From positions 309,178 through 373,177 of the forward strand of contig PSQN01000013.1 of NCBI GenBank assembly GCA_002989075.1: a DNA stretch of 64,000 nt, read 5' to 3'. Positions 33,170 to 41,972 of this stretch are shown piece after piece. The notes beneath the pieces were generated by a model, which was not told where the DNA came from, searched no databases, and saw nothing but the letters and a program-made list of their open reading frames with translations. Numbering within the stretch: position 1 is the first letter of the stretch; each line of letters opens with the position of its first letter. This DNA comes from Arthonia radiata (lineage: Eukaryota > Ascomycota > Arthoniomycetes > Arthoniales > Arthoniaceae). Made by a program: the position numbers and the translations under genes.

Positions 33170-33631
33170 CTACCTGAGCTTCTGAGATACCTTCGTCCAA
33201 ACCTCGACCATCCTGCGTTGCACCTCCAGTACGGCCGGCTCCGAGGTGATGCCATAGCGCTTCTTGTCCTCCTTAATCTCCGTACGCATCAACTCCAGGA
33301 CCGGATGCATCAACTGACAGAGCTGTTGAGTACACACACGACTATCGAAGTCGAGGGTGGCTGAGTCTTGGGCTCGCACCCATCTGCGATCTTTCCGAGA
33401 ACCTCCAGGGGCATCAAATTCTTCTTTGAGCGCCTCTAGGGTCCTGTAGTAGGGTATGATAGCCTCTTTGTTGCGCCTGTCTACCTTTTCGGGAAGATCG
33501 GCTACCGTGTCGAAATATTTGCAGATCTCGGTGAAGTTGTTGATCTTGGCTGTGAGCGGGTGTGCTTGAGTCTGGTCGTTGGCTGAAACAGTCGAGAGCG
33601 AGTAGGAGCGTTTGACATCGGCGTTGGCCAT
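33170..33631 (-). CDS. Small helical protein, 'EICxYF' family (compact member)
   Basis: 153 aa from MANADVKRSYSL (33631); an upstream Met 6 codons earlier is possible. This is the shortest and clearest form of the family: leader (1-27), KINNFTEICKYFDTVADLP (29-47), a central helix (YYRTLEALKEEFDAP), a polar linker, then LMHPVLELMRTEIKEDKKRYG and VLEVQRRMVEVWTKVSQKL. The two C-terminal helices have clear heptad hydrophobic spacing. No targeting signal. It is divergent from the next member (255 bp between start codons). Function unknown. Confidence 0.7.
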   Translation of the reverse strand: MANADVKRSYSLSTVSANDQTQAHPLTAKINNFTEICKYFDTVADLPEKVDRRNKEAIIPYYRTLEALKEEFDAPGGSRKDRRWVRAQDSATLDFDSRVCTQQLCQLMHPVLELMRTEIKEDKKRYGITSEPAVLEVQRRMVEVWTKVSQKLR

Positions 33632-33886
33632 GGTGTTGCCTCTCTGCACTTCAAATTGAGAAACCCCTTTGAGAAGTAAGGTTATAGCGGGGGAGAAGAA
33701 AGAATTGTTGAGTCACGAATTGTTTGTCGTTTTCGTCGACGCTCTTCGCGTGAAAACTCCAAATGCGGCCAAGCGTAGACCGCTTCGTCACATGTCCACG
33801 AAGTCATCTCTGCAATCTTCTTCATTCATTCTTCATCGCACACACCTTGTGCGTACCTGACTGGCGCGTTCAGAGCAACTCAAACC

Positions 33887-34492
33887 ATGCCTACCGATCC
33901 ACAAGTGTCCAGCACTCACGCCAAATCCGACAAGCCACCCAATACAATGGAAAAGAACGTGGAAACCGCAGCACAAAATGCGCTGATGGACAAGGTCAAC
34001 GTGTTTGAAGAGATCTGTGTCTACCTTGAACAGGTCGTCGCTCTCCCAGAGAGACGGGTCAACGAAAATAGGGAGCTCACCAAGGCGATGCAGTGGACTT
34101 GTCATAAACACGCGCACGAATCCCGAGACAAACCCAATGAAGCCAACTGGTATTACGCCGAGAGGGATCATTGCGGTGACATGATCAGACTGATACGGCA
34201 GCAATTTGTAGACATGGGTGGCTTTTTCATGAGCAAAAAGGAGCTGGAAGGAGAGCTGACCAACCTGATCAGTCCGCTTTTAAAGGAGATGGTGCGGGAG
34301 GTCCAGGATGCCCGCACGGTTGCTGTCGCGGATGCCGATGAGCAGTCCAAGGAGCCAAAGCGATTGCAAGGGAGACTGATGGAATTGCTGACCAGGCCTG
34401 GGTTCATGTTCTTTCACGAGGACAACCAAGAATGGCAGCCTGTTGAACAGAAAGCGGCGGCCGATAATGAGAATCAGCACAAGCGCCAATGA
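33887..34492 (+). CDS. Small helical protein, 'EICxYF' family
   Basis: 201 aa, single exon. Family motif MDKVNVFEEICVYLEQVVALP (34-54), then WTCHKHAHESRDKP and NWYYAERDHCGDMIRL in the middle, and the C-terminal helices LISPLLKEMVREVQDA and KRLQGRLMELL in the same order as its neighbours. It has an extra polar tail (about 165-201, Gln/Asn/Glu-rich) that others lack. Transcribed away from the 33170-33631 gene, convergent with 34695-35210. No recognised domain. Confidence 0.68.
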   Translation: MPTDPQVSSTHAKSDKPPNTMEKNVETAAQNALMDKVNVFEEICVYLEQVVALPERRVNENRELTKAMQWTCHKHAHESRDKPNEANWYYAERDHCGDMIRLIRQQFVDMGGFFMSKKELEGELTNLISPLLKEMVREVQDARTVAVADADEQSKEPKRLQGRLMELLTRPGFMFFHEDNQEWQPVEQKAAADNENQHKRQ

Positions 34493-34694
34493 GCTAAAGA
34501 GTGAAGCGTGTGGAATGTGTTCGGCTATCATGTTTCATGAGCGATCCAGTCCGACGGCGATGCTTTCGCGGTCCGTAGCAGTCAGCTGTCACAAGGCGGA
34601 CCACGCTGTTCGACAAGAAGGATCCGGGATCCATGCCGTTGAGCTTCCAAGGGCTGTACCGTACAGAGCATTGGCCATTGACCCCACAAATGCG

Positions 34695-35210
34695 TCATGA
34701 AGCCAGCTTCTCAATCCACTTCATAGTCATCTGGATCGCTTCTCCATCAGCCTCTCCGTTCTCCCGCATCTCCACAAGTTCCTCCTTCATCGTCCCCAGA
34801 ACGGCCAGCACGATCTCCGCCAGCTCTTCACGTGCATCACCCCGATCACGGATGTTCTCCTGCGCCTTCAGATACAGCCTCTTGATGTTGATAACGCTCC
34901 GACGCTTTTCTACCTCGTACCACTTCGAGAGGTCTTTGAGGTCTTCAAGCTCTCCGAAAGGCGTTCCTTGCCGGATTTGCGTTTCCATCTCTAGGTAAGT
35001 ATTCTCCGAATGCTCGGCCAAGACGGTGTCATGTTGTTTGGCCAGATTGTACTCGGCTACCATGGCTGGCTCGGCACCCTGGTGGATCGTTTGAAGACGT
35101 TCGAAGTAGGCTAAGATTTCATTGAAGCGGTCGAGCTTGGTGGACGGTTTGGATGACGAGCCGGCGTTTTGACCGGCCTGGACGGTGACGTTAGATGCGA
35201 TGGGATCCAT
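34695..35210 (-). CDS. Small helical protein, 'EICxYF' family
   Basis: 171 aa from MDPIASNVTVQAG (35210). Motif STKLDRFNEILAYFERLQTI (23-42), where the usual Cys is replaced by Leu. Middle region DLSKWYEVEKRRSVINIKRLYLKAQ; C-terminal helices EIVLAVLGTMKEELVEMREN and AIQMTMKWIEKLAS. The stop directly follows the second helix. Charged and Met-rich, no targeting signal. It is convergent with the preceding member and divergent from the next. Unknown function. Confidence 0.68.
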   Translation of the reverse strand: MDPIASNVTVQAGQNAGSSSKPSTKLDRFNEILAYFERLQTIHQGAEPAMVAEYNLAKQHDTVLAEHSENTYLEMETQIRQGTPFGELEDLKDLSKWYEVEKRRSVINIKRLYLKAQENIRDRGDAREELAEIVLAVLGTMKEELVEMRENGEADGEAIQMTMKWIEKLAS

Positions 35211-35618
35211 AATCCACAACTAGTCGAGTTTGTGACGATGCGGAAGAGTTGAAGTTTTCTTCGTTGAATGAGCGGGGGTTCTGTGGTGTCAAAGCTGAAG
35301 GTGCGAGGTGAGGCTAAAAAGGAGAGCTGCAAATTCACTGCCACTAGCGGATGTTTTTGTGGCCGACAGGCAAATGTGTCTGTTCAGCTCAGAAAGGTAC
35401 TTAGAAGAGGTGAGACGCAGAGGATGTCAACGCCCTCGAACCGAGACCGGAAGCGACTTCTTTCAATGCATGCAAGAAGGTGAACCGGTCATGTTCGTGA
35501 CAATGTCACCACTGCTGTACCAGCTGCTCGACGTCTAAGACTCTTCCACGCTTATTCTTTTCGCATACTTTACTGGAAGAACTACTACGTGCATCTTCGA
35601 CCACGAAACTACTTCAAC
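35211..35618. promoter_or_regulatory. Shared upstream region of two family members
   Basis: 408 bp between divergent start codons of the 34695-35210 and 35619-36311 genes. No specific element identified. Confidence 0.35.
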
Positions 35619-36311
35619 ATGGCATCAACCAGAGCTGATAGTCTTCCATTGCAAGCCAGAATGAAAATCTGGTACGAGCTCTGCGACTACTTCGAAACTC
35701 TCTTCAGCTTGCCTGGTCCGCGTATCGAAGCGGAGGACTCACAGACTGAGCACTACAAGACTATTGCCACAAAGAAGGCTCGGGAAGCACGAGCGGTCGA
35801 TAATAAGTCCGAGAAAAAGGAGTATCTTGAACACGCGGTCAGCAGAATCTGAGTGTGGCATTGCACTGGTGTTACTGGCAAGTCTTCTCAGACATGGGCA
35901 GATCAAAAGCTCTGGGGCGCCCGCGACCGACACGCCGCCGAGATCTTAGAGCTGGCGGAGTTCATCTCGCCCATTGTCAAGGTCATGCGCGATGAAATGG
36001 CCGAGATTGCGGATGAGATGGGGAAGGCTACGCAGGAGATGATCGATCTGGACACGAGGCTGGCGGAATTCGGCGGTGAAGAAGAGGACTACGATTCTGT
36101 TCTTGATGCGGACGAAGACGAACATGAGGATACGGGTGCTGCAAATGCCGAGAACCTTGAAGAGAGATTCGATGAAGACGATGAAGAGTATTCGGATGAC
36201 CCCGAGGAAGATGCTGAAGATGCTGAAGATGCTGAAGATGCTGAAGATGCTGTAGGAGGGTTACAGAACGGCGACGGAGACTCCGAAGACGAGAAGAACC
36301 ACGCAGTCTAG
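35619..36311 (+). CDS. Small helical protein, 'EICxYF' family, with acidic repeat tail
   Basis: Exons 35619..35837 and 35892..36311 give 212 aa. The intron (54 bp, weak donor GTCAGC, acceptor TCTCAG) contains an in-frame TGA; splicing restores the family order. Residues 10-32 are PLQARMKIWYELCDYFETLF plus Leu-Pro. After the junction come TWADQKLWGARDRHA and the C-terminal helices ILELAEFISPIVKVMRDEM and EMIDLDTRLAEF. The final 80 residues are extremely acidic with EDA tripeptide repeats, absent from relatives. Without splicing the product would stop after 78 residues. The donor is non-consensus, so the alternative is a pseudogene with a premature stop. Confidence 0.6.
36210..36252 (+). repeat. 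(GATGCTGAA)n coding microsatellite
   Basis: Nearly five perfect 9-bp units in the acidic tail of the 35619-36311 gene, encoding (Glu)-Asp-Ala repeats. Length-variable but frame-preserving. Confidence 0.9.
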
Positions 36312-36897
36312 AAGCTGATCCCGTTGAGGACATCTGTGCTGGCGTTTCCGCGAGCGTCGATGGGACGACGGAGCTGCATGCTATCCGACTAGCCCACATG
36401 TGCGCTCAAACGCTCTGGCCCGCCGATACCCTCGTCTTGATCTTTAAACTTGGCCAAGAACCTGCGAGCTATTTCCTCGCACCTTGCAAGACTGCTGAGC
36501 TTTTGAGACCACAAAATAGGGCTCTAGCTGATCATAACCATCATGTGACTGCCACTGCCATCAGCTTCGTCGGATCATGAACGGCTATGAAGTGCTGATC
36601 TCAAGGCTGATTTTGATTCCCGATCTGCACGACCAGGATCAGGTGAGACGCTGAGGTGAGGCACTGCAAAACAACAACAGATGACGTAACTCAGTAATAA
36701 CTTTCCGCACAAACGACGCACTCAAGAACTTCTTTGCACAAGTCTTCGACGCATCGAACAAAGTCTTCCTTGATCTTTTCAACTCGAGCAGCCTGAAGAA
36801 CCGCATGGAAGTCAACCTTGCCAAGTAATAAGGACGTGCGCAGTCAGACTCGAGCAATCTCAGCTTCGACATCCGTGTTGCAGTTCACCACGACGCC
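36312..36897. other. Intergenic spacer
   Basis: 586 bp between two tandem plus-strand family members. No gene or repeat recognised. Confidence 0.4.
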
Positions 36898-37508
36898 ATG
36901 ACTGACGAAGCCGAACTCAATGCTGAGGCCAAAGCTGCGGCCGGCAAAGCTGGCACCACCGCCAAAGATTACGGCATCGTGAAAGCTAGCATCCCCAACG
37001 ATGCTGCTGAAAAGTCCACGACCAAAGCGAAGCTGAGGGCCTTCAACGAGATCTGCAACTACTTCCGAAGGATTTTGGAGGCTCTGGCGTTGACGAGCAG
37101 CCCGCCACTGGAGCATCGCTTGATGCAGGAATATTCCCACGAAAACTCTGAACGATATGAAGAAACGAATCTCCAATTTGATCAAGAACGCATTTGGTAT
37201 GGGCACGAAAATGACGACGTTCTAAATATGGGATATGATCTGGAGGAGCGGGTGCCGAGCGACGACTTTCCGGACGTTGTTGAGATGCTCTTCGACATGT
37301 TGGATGAGATGAGCAGTGAGTTGAAAGAATTGAAGAAGGTCACGGACGATGACCGTGGTATTAAATCGCTGCAGACAAACATCGTGAGTCTCTTGGACAG
37401 CACCGCTGCCTTCATAATCGGTTGACAAATATTCAGAGGAAGTTAATGGTATTCGAGAGCATGAGGACATTCTCTGTCAACAAGTATGGCCTCCGCTATC
37501 GCAATTGA
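36898..37508 (+). CDS. Small helical protein, 'EICxYF' family
   Basis: An Ala/Glu-rich leader (1-40) precedes KAKLRAFNEICNYFRRILEAL (43-63). The middle has WYGHENDDVLNMGYDLEERV; the C-terminal helices are VVEMLFDMLDEMSSELKEL and IKSLQTNI. Two models: unspliced, stop at 37425 (175 aa, ends LLDSTAAFIIG); or spliced 36898..37383 + 37437..37508 (185 aa). The second uses a perfect GTGAGT donor, a TTGAC branch-like site and a TTCAG acceptor, phase 0, ending with IRKLMVFESM. I slightly prefer the spliced form because helix two then continues as in its relatives. Function unknown. It is the last of the six adjacent members. Confidence 0.65.
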
Positions 37509-37836
37509 TGGGTTATCATCGACAGCTCATGCCCATGAACGAGGTATTGACATCGCGTGGATGTTTGGTCGTCAGCATCCACGTCGTGTGAAATATGTTA
37601 TCGGGTGGAACCAAGACCCTTTACATGATGCGATTGCGGTCCGCAACAAAGCTGCCGGATAAGCTGCGGCGGTCCCACACGTTCGACGAGACAGACCTGG
37701 TCCAATTTGATAGGGTCCAGTGAGCATTGTCTGAGACGCATGAAGAAGTATGCACATGTTTTATGTCGTGGCATCGCATCGAACGCGTAAGCTGTGTTGT
37801 AAAAACAATCAAGCTACCTGCACAAGCAAGCGACGC
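37509..37836. other. Intergenic region
   Basis: 328 bp between convergent genes. Nothing identified. Confidence 0.4.
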
Positions 37837-39687
37837 TCACACCACGAACCAACTCGAATTACCAGCAATGACAGCGTTCAGCCGCGCATTCAACTGCCTC
37901 TCCTCGAACTGTGCCAACTTCTGTGCGATCTCTCGCTCTTCTTTGACCCAGTCCTGCTCGCTCAGCAGGTCGTGATCGATTGCGCCGCTAGTTATAGAGC
38001 TGAAGCCTCTCCAGAACCAGCTCTCGCTCTTTGGCTTAGCTTCATTTTCCGCTTGCCGAGCACGGGGATCACCGTTCGCCGCCTTCTGTTCGTGCGCCAG
38101 CACTCCGAGCATGTTCTTCCAATTCTGCAGGCCCTCATGCACACACTGCTCGCAGACTTTGACACCCTTCTTATGAAGTAGCGTGTCAGCCATGCGTCTT
38201 TCAGAAGCCTCTGTCGCGTCCTTCGTCCAGGCAAGGCCCTCTTTTCGACGATTCATCTTCGCAAAGAGGATTTCCGCGACATAAAGTGACAGTGCAGCCT
38301 CTTCACACTCCTCGCTCTTCTTGCGTTCGAGCGGCTCATTTCCTGATGGTGGCAGCGGGACTGGCTCCGGTGGGAAAGGCAGCGATGTGATCCATTGAAT
38401 GACGCTGTCGATGTTCCTCAGGCTGAAGTCCTGGGTTTGCGGAGGATGCTGCCGACCTCGTGGTGCTGGCTCTGCATTCCGTCGAGCGCGCAATACCGAC
38501 AAGTAAATGGCAAGTGCTTCGTTGATGCGGTCTGTGTCAGCGAAATGACGCGCAAAAGCTGTGCTACAAGCGACAATGTTAGGCGTGACAATGGGAGCAT
38601 TTGGTCTGATAACGCCAGTCCTAGTATCAAGGACGGAGTCTGCCGAGACGTTCGCGGGCAGACCACCCATAGCAAGATCGAAGCTCCATCGGTACATCCG
38701 TTCGGCTTGATCATGGTCGCCGGTGTGATCCAAGTACGACGCATACGCCAGTCCAGCGTCCATACGTTGGGGCGATGTGAAGCCCTTTGTGGTCAATATG
38801 CGCTTGTAATGGAAGGACGGCGGCTCAAAAGACGGCCAGCATTCGCTGATATCAGGACACTCTTTCCCGGACATGGGTGGTAATGGCACAGGATATGGAT
38901 TGTCGTCCGACCGGATATGTTGCGGCGCGTACGCCGACCCGTCGCCTTTGAACGTCATATATCCCTCTCGCATCTCAGACGCCTTCGCCATGCCCAACAT
39001 CGCCTCAAAGTACCCCCTCCGCCATTCCTCGCTCTTCATCGTGGTATCGTACCCGATGCGATTGGGCCACATAGGCTCGCCCTTCTCTACCTCTGCAGGC
39101 GTGAACATCTCCATCGGTGTCCGCAGCTCTTCCTCCGCAGCAAACGGCAGACTCTCATCCCACACACCCTCTTGCGCCACCAACCCCGTCGGCCTCCTCA
39201 CAATGAACCTGTAATCCTCCAGCAGCGCCACCGCATTCCGGAAGTGACTTCCAATCTTGCTCCAATCCAGCATGCCCCGCCCATGCCCCTCCGTCTCCAG
39301 CTCATGCTTCGCGCTCCTCCAGTACCACTTTATGATGAACCGCCACTCCGCCGGCGCAGGATACAGTCTGTCTAGCCAGTCTTGCCGGAGGAACCAGAAG
39401 CAGACCATGCCGCCGAGGAAGACCGTCCAGCCCATGACGGACCAGTAGAGGCCGAGCTTGATGCTGTATTTGATGTTGGCTGTTTGCTCGGTAGAGAGCA
39501 GGCGATTGCGCGTGGGGTGTAGACGCGATGTGAGGAAGGGGAGCTGTGGGCGGATGGAGGGGCGCGCGAGGGCGAGGAGGCGTGGGGATTTGCTGGTGAA
39601 GAGGCGCAGAGGTGGGTTTGGATTGGGTGGCCGGAAAGGGTGGAGGAGAGGCCATAGGCGCGAGAGGCGGCTGCGGAGAGGATGCAT
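37837..39687 (-). CDS. Mitochondrial inner-membrane TPR protein, Mgr3-like
   Basis: 616 aa from MHPLRSRLSRLWPLLHPF (39687). Further upstream only a TTG continues the frame. The leader is Arg/Pro/Leu-rich with almost no acidic residues up to about residue 70, a strong mitochondrial presequence. One transmembrane helix follows (LYWSVMGWTVFLGGMVCFWFL, about 80-100). The soluble part has helical repeats that fit TPRs: WSKIGSHFRNAVALLED; RMDAGLAYASYLDHTGDHDQAERMYRWSF; RINEALAIYLSVL. This topology matches Mgr3, the adaptor that hands substrates to the i-AAA protease Yme1. Many fungal homologues carry the misleading label 'MFS maltose permease', but there is only one membrane helix. The Mgr3 role is inferred from topology. 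Confidence 0.72.
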   Translation of the reverse strand: MHPLRSRLSRLWPLLHPFRPPNPNPPLRLFTSKSPRLLALARPSIRPQLPFLTSRLHPTRNRLLSTEQTANIKYSIKLGLYWSVMGWTVFLGGMVCFWFLRQDWLDRLYPAPAEWRFIIKWYWRSAKHELETEGHGRGMLDWSKIGSHFRNAVALLEDYRFIVRRPTGLVAQEGVWDESLPFAAEEELRTPMEMFTPAEVEKGEPMWPNRIGYDTTMKSEEWRRGYFEAMLGMAKASEMREGYMTFKGDGSAYAPQHIRSDDNPYPVPLPPMSGKECPDISECWPSFEPPSFHYKRILTTKGFTSPQRMDAGLAYASYLDHTGDHDQAERMYRWSFDLAMGGLPANVSADSVLDTRTGVIRPNAPIVTPNIVACSTAFARHFADTDRINEALAIYLSVLRARRNAEPAPRGRQHPPQTQDFSLRNIDSVIQWITSLPFPPEPVPLPPSGNEPLERKKSEECEEAALSLYVAEILFAKMNRRKEGLAWTKDATEASERRMADTLLHKKGVKVCEQCVHEGLQNWKNMLGVLAHEQKAANGDPRARQAENEAKPKSESWFWRGFSSITSGAIDHDLLSEQDWVKEEREIAQKLAQFEERQLNARLNAVIAGNSSWFVV

Positions 39688-40161
39688 TGTTGTATGATTA
39701 TGCGGTCGTAGAACGAGACGAGAGCTCGAAGTCAATGATGTCGAGCTTGGGTCGGAAAAACAGTTGTTCCGTCATATGTCTTGGCGCATGTCTAGACTGG
39801 GGATGGCGTGGATGGGTCAGTATTGATCGCAGGTCTACGTCGTACGAGCTTAATGATGCCCGTCTACATCCAAGCGACGCGTGCACGTGGCTTCACGTTC
39901 TGCTGATTCCATGGTCAATCGTGGTCATCACCGCATGAATGGTGCTGCCCAGACTAGATGAGATGGAAGGTGACACACTTTTCAGGAAGTGTGAATCACT
40001 TTTCATCTCACTGCAGGCCTCAACATGCCGACACGTGGCATTGAAGCCTGCTGTCTGTCCCTAAAAATCTCTGCTTGAGCCTCGCCCAACTCTCTAACCA
40101 CTGAAGATCCATAAGCTGCGATCAAATTCAACACCAACTCAACCCTTCCCTGCCGCCCGTC
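39688..40161. other. Intergenic region
   Basis: 474 bp upstream of both the Mgr3-like gene and the short broken ORF. No feature. Confidence 0.35.
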
Positions 40162-40494
40162 ATGGCGAGTGAAAGCTCATCGGAGGACGACTGGGTCCCT
40201 GTGGACGAGCTAGCTACGCCGAGGACGTAAAAAGCATCGGACGATCTGCTGTGCTTCATGCCAACAGAGCTTGTCGAAATGTTGGTAGGGAATGTGTATA
40301 AAAAGCTTTGTCTTGATTGGCTTACTTCCCAGCATAGACTCTTGCATACCCTGAATGCTATCGCTCGGTACGACGCCTCTGAAGTCTTGTTACGACGCTA
40401 TAGACTCCTTGACGCGTGCAAGACTGTACTAAGTATGCATGATACACGATGCAAGCACAGTCAATCAAGTGTTCAAATTCGTCCTTCGAAGTGA
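40162..40494 (+). pseudogene. Short ORF interrupted by an in-frame TAA (possible F-box remnant)
   Basis: ATG 40162 opens MASESSSEDDWVPVDELATPRT, then a TAA (40228-40230), then the same frame continues open: KASDDLLCFMPTELVEMLV... to a stop at 40494. The acidic leader and the PTELVEMLV segment look like the start of an F-box protein whose rest is lost. A CAA-to-TAA change would explain the stop. An intron starting at the overlapping GTAAAA was tried and gives no open continuation. Weak case: the preserved part is short. Confidence 0.35.
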
Positions 40495-41189
40495 TCGATG
40501 TGTTGACTGCCGTCTCGCCAAGCACCACCACCACCACTACCACCACACAGCAAAGTCAAAATACCGCATTTCCTGCGTAAAGGTCTCACAAATAGCACAA
40601 CATGTATAGATTTTCAAGGTCTTTTCAAGGAAGTACTTTTTAAAACACTCAAAGGCCTATGAAAAATCACGATAGCGGTCTCAAAGTCGAAGAAGCGGTG
40701 TTACTGCTGCTTCGCGGATCTCGGATATCTTCAAACACGTCCCACAAGTCCGGAGACACCTTTATTTGGACGAAGTGGCATCCTAAATTGATGTCTGTGC
40801 GACTGAACGAGAGGCGATGGAAGATGGGAGATGTAGTGGACTTTGTGTCTGTGGACGAACGAGGGTGGTTAGGGAGATGCTCTGGAAGTTGCAAGAAAGT
40901 GTCGTGGTAAGCGTGGTTTGAAATTGCAACAGCAATAGATTTGCAACCATCGGCCAAGCTCTTCTGCATCCGCACGTTGTCCGTAAGTGTCCAGCACATT
41001 TGATATTGCTTGTCGAGCCCGGCGCATGGGTTGTCACTCCAGATGCTGGGCGCAACGCTTGGATGTCTCCGCGCGGCAAGCGCTGAATTTGCTGTCAAAG
41101 GCAAAGAATGAAGCGCATGCACTCACATAAAAGCTCGTACCTCACCGCCCTTTTCATTTTCAGCTTTCAGCTCCGAACTCACAGCCGAG
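40495..41189. other. Intergenic region
   Basis: 695 bp. Begins with a CCA/CAC trinucleotide-rich tract (about 40525-40550). A reverse ORF of 151 codons (40667-41122) has no recognisable domain and is not called. Confidence 0.4.
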
Positions 41190-41714
41190 ATGCCTGTCAA
41201 CAACCCAACCAACGCAGAAGCCATGCTTTACGCGCACAGTACCTTTCTCAGCCGACGTATTGAGAGCCTTGTGGTCCGGCTCGTCGTCATACGGGACGAT
41301 TCTGACATCACCAAGGTAATGCTAACACAGCGTCACACAACGCCTGACAACGACTTCAAGTGGCACTTGCCATCCGAACGCATGAAGTTAAGCGACGGCA
41401 CCGCGTACGAAGTGCTCGACAGGCTCTGCAGCAAGATTGATCCATGGGCGGAGCTTTTCCACGTCACTGAGACAAAGTCGCCTGGGCAGTATTGTATCAA
41501 TGCGGCTGTATGGAGTGGGTGGACTTCGAATGTTCCTGTTGCCTGGGATCTCGGGCAGGAACAGGTGCAGTGGGCAGACGAGGGTGTTGTGAGAGACGGG
41601 AGGATTCAAATGGATGAGGAGACGAGGGAGACCATCCGTCAAGCGGCTACAGTGGCGAGAGACTGGAACAATGATTCGCCGAAAGTATGGTCGCCGGGGA
41701 ATAGTGGAGGATGA
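41190..41714 (+). CDS. Hypothetical protein with a degenerate Nudix-like fold
   Basis: 174 aa, single exon. Residues 24-72 read like the first half of a Nudix domain: ESLVVRLVVIRDDSDITKVMLTQRH (beta strands), then WHLPSERMKLSDGTAYEVLDRLCSKI in the position of the Nudix box GX5EX7REUXEEXGU. However, the Gly, the REUXEE glutamates and the final Gly are missing, so metal-dependent hydrolysis is unlikely. The C-terminal half (AAVWSGWT, VQWADEGVV) would supply the remaining strands and helix. It may be a catalytically dead Nudix-like binding protein. Identification is by pattern only. Confidence 0.5.
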   Translation: MPVNNPTNAEAMLYAHSTFLSRRIESLVVRLVVIRDDSDITKVMLTQRHTTPDNDFKWHLPSERMKLSDGTAYEVLDRLCSKIDPWAELFHVTETKSPGQYCINAAVWSGWTSNVPVAWDLGQEQVQWADEGVVRDGRIQMDEETRETIRQAATVARDWNNDSPKVWSPGNSGG

Positions 41715-41972
41715 AGTCGTTGGAGGACGTGATGTGTTTGCTACGTCTCACTGCCGACAAAGAAAGCTGCACAGCAATTTTTGTTTGAGTATGAATTAAG
41801 CAACGTTTGTTCATTTAGCTGTAGTCGTACAGATGCATCAATTGATGGTGTAGGGAAGTGTCATGGTGAGCTGACATGCTCCCGCCTACCCAACGTTTGC
41901 GACCTTCTTCTCCATTCTCTCTCGCACTCTGTCGGGTGTCATCTCATTTCGACTCTCGAAATCCTTGTTCGC

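Noticed and set aside
36028-36399. Minus-strand ORF rich in HLQHLQ repeats
   Set aside because: It is the antisense translation of the (GATGCTGAA)n acidic-tail repeat.
40667-41122. 151-codon minus-strand ORF
   Set aside because: Low-information composition and no recognisable domain; evidence too weak to call.
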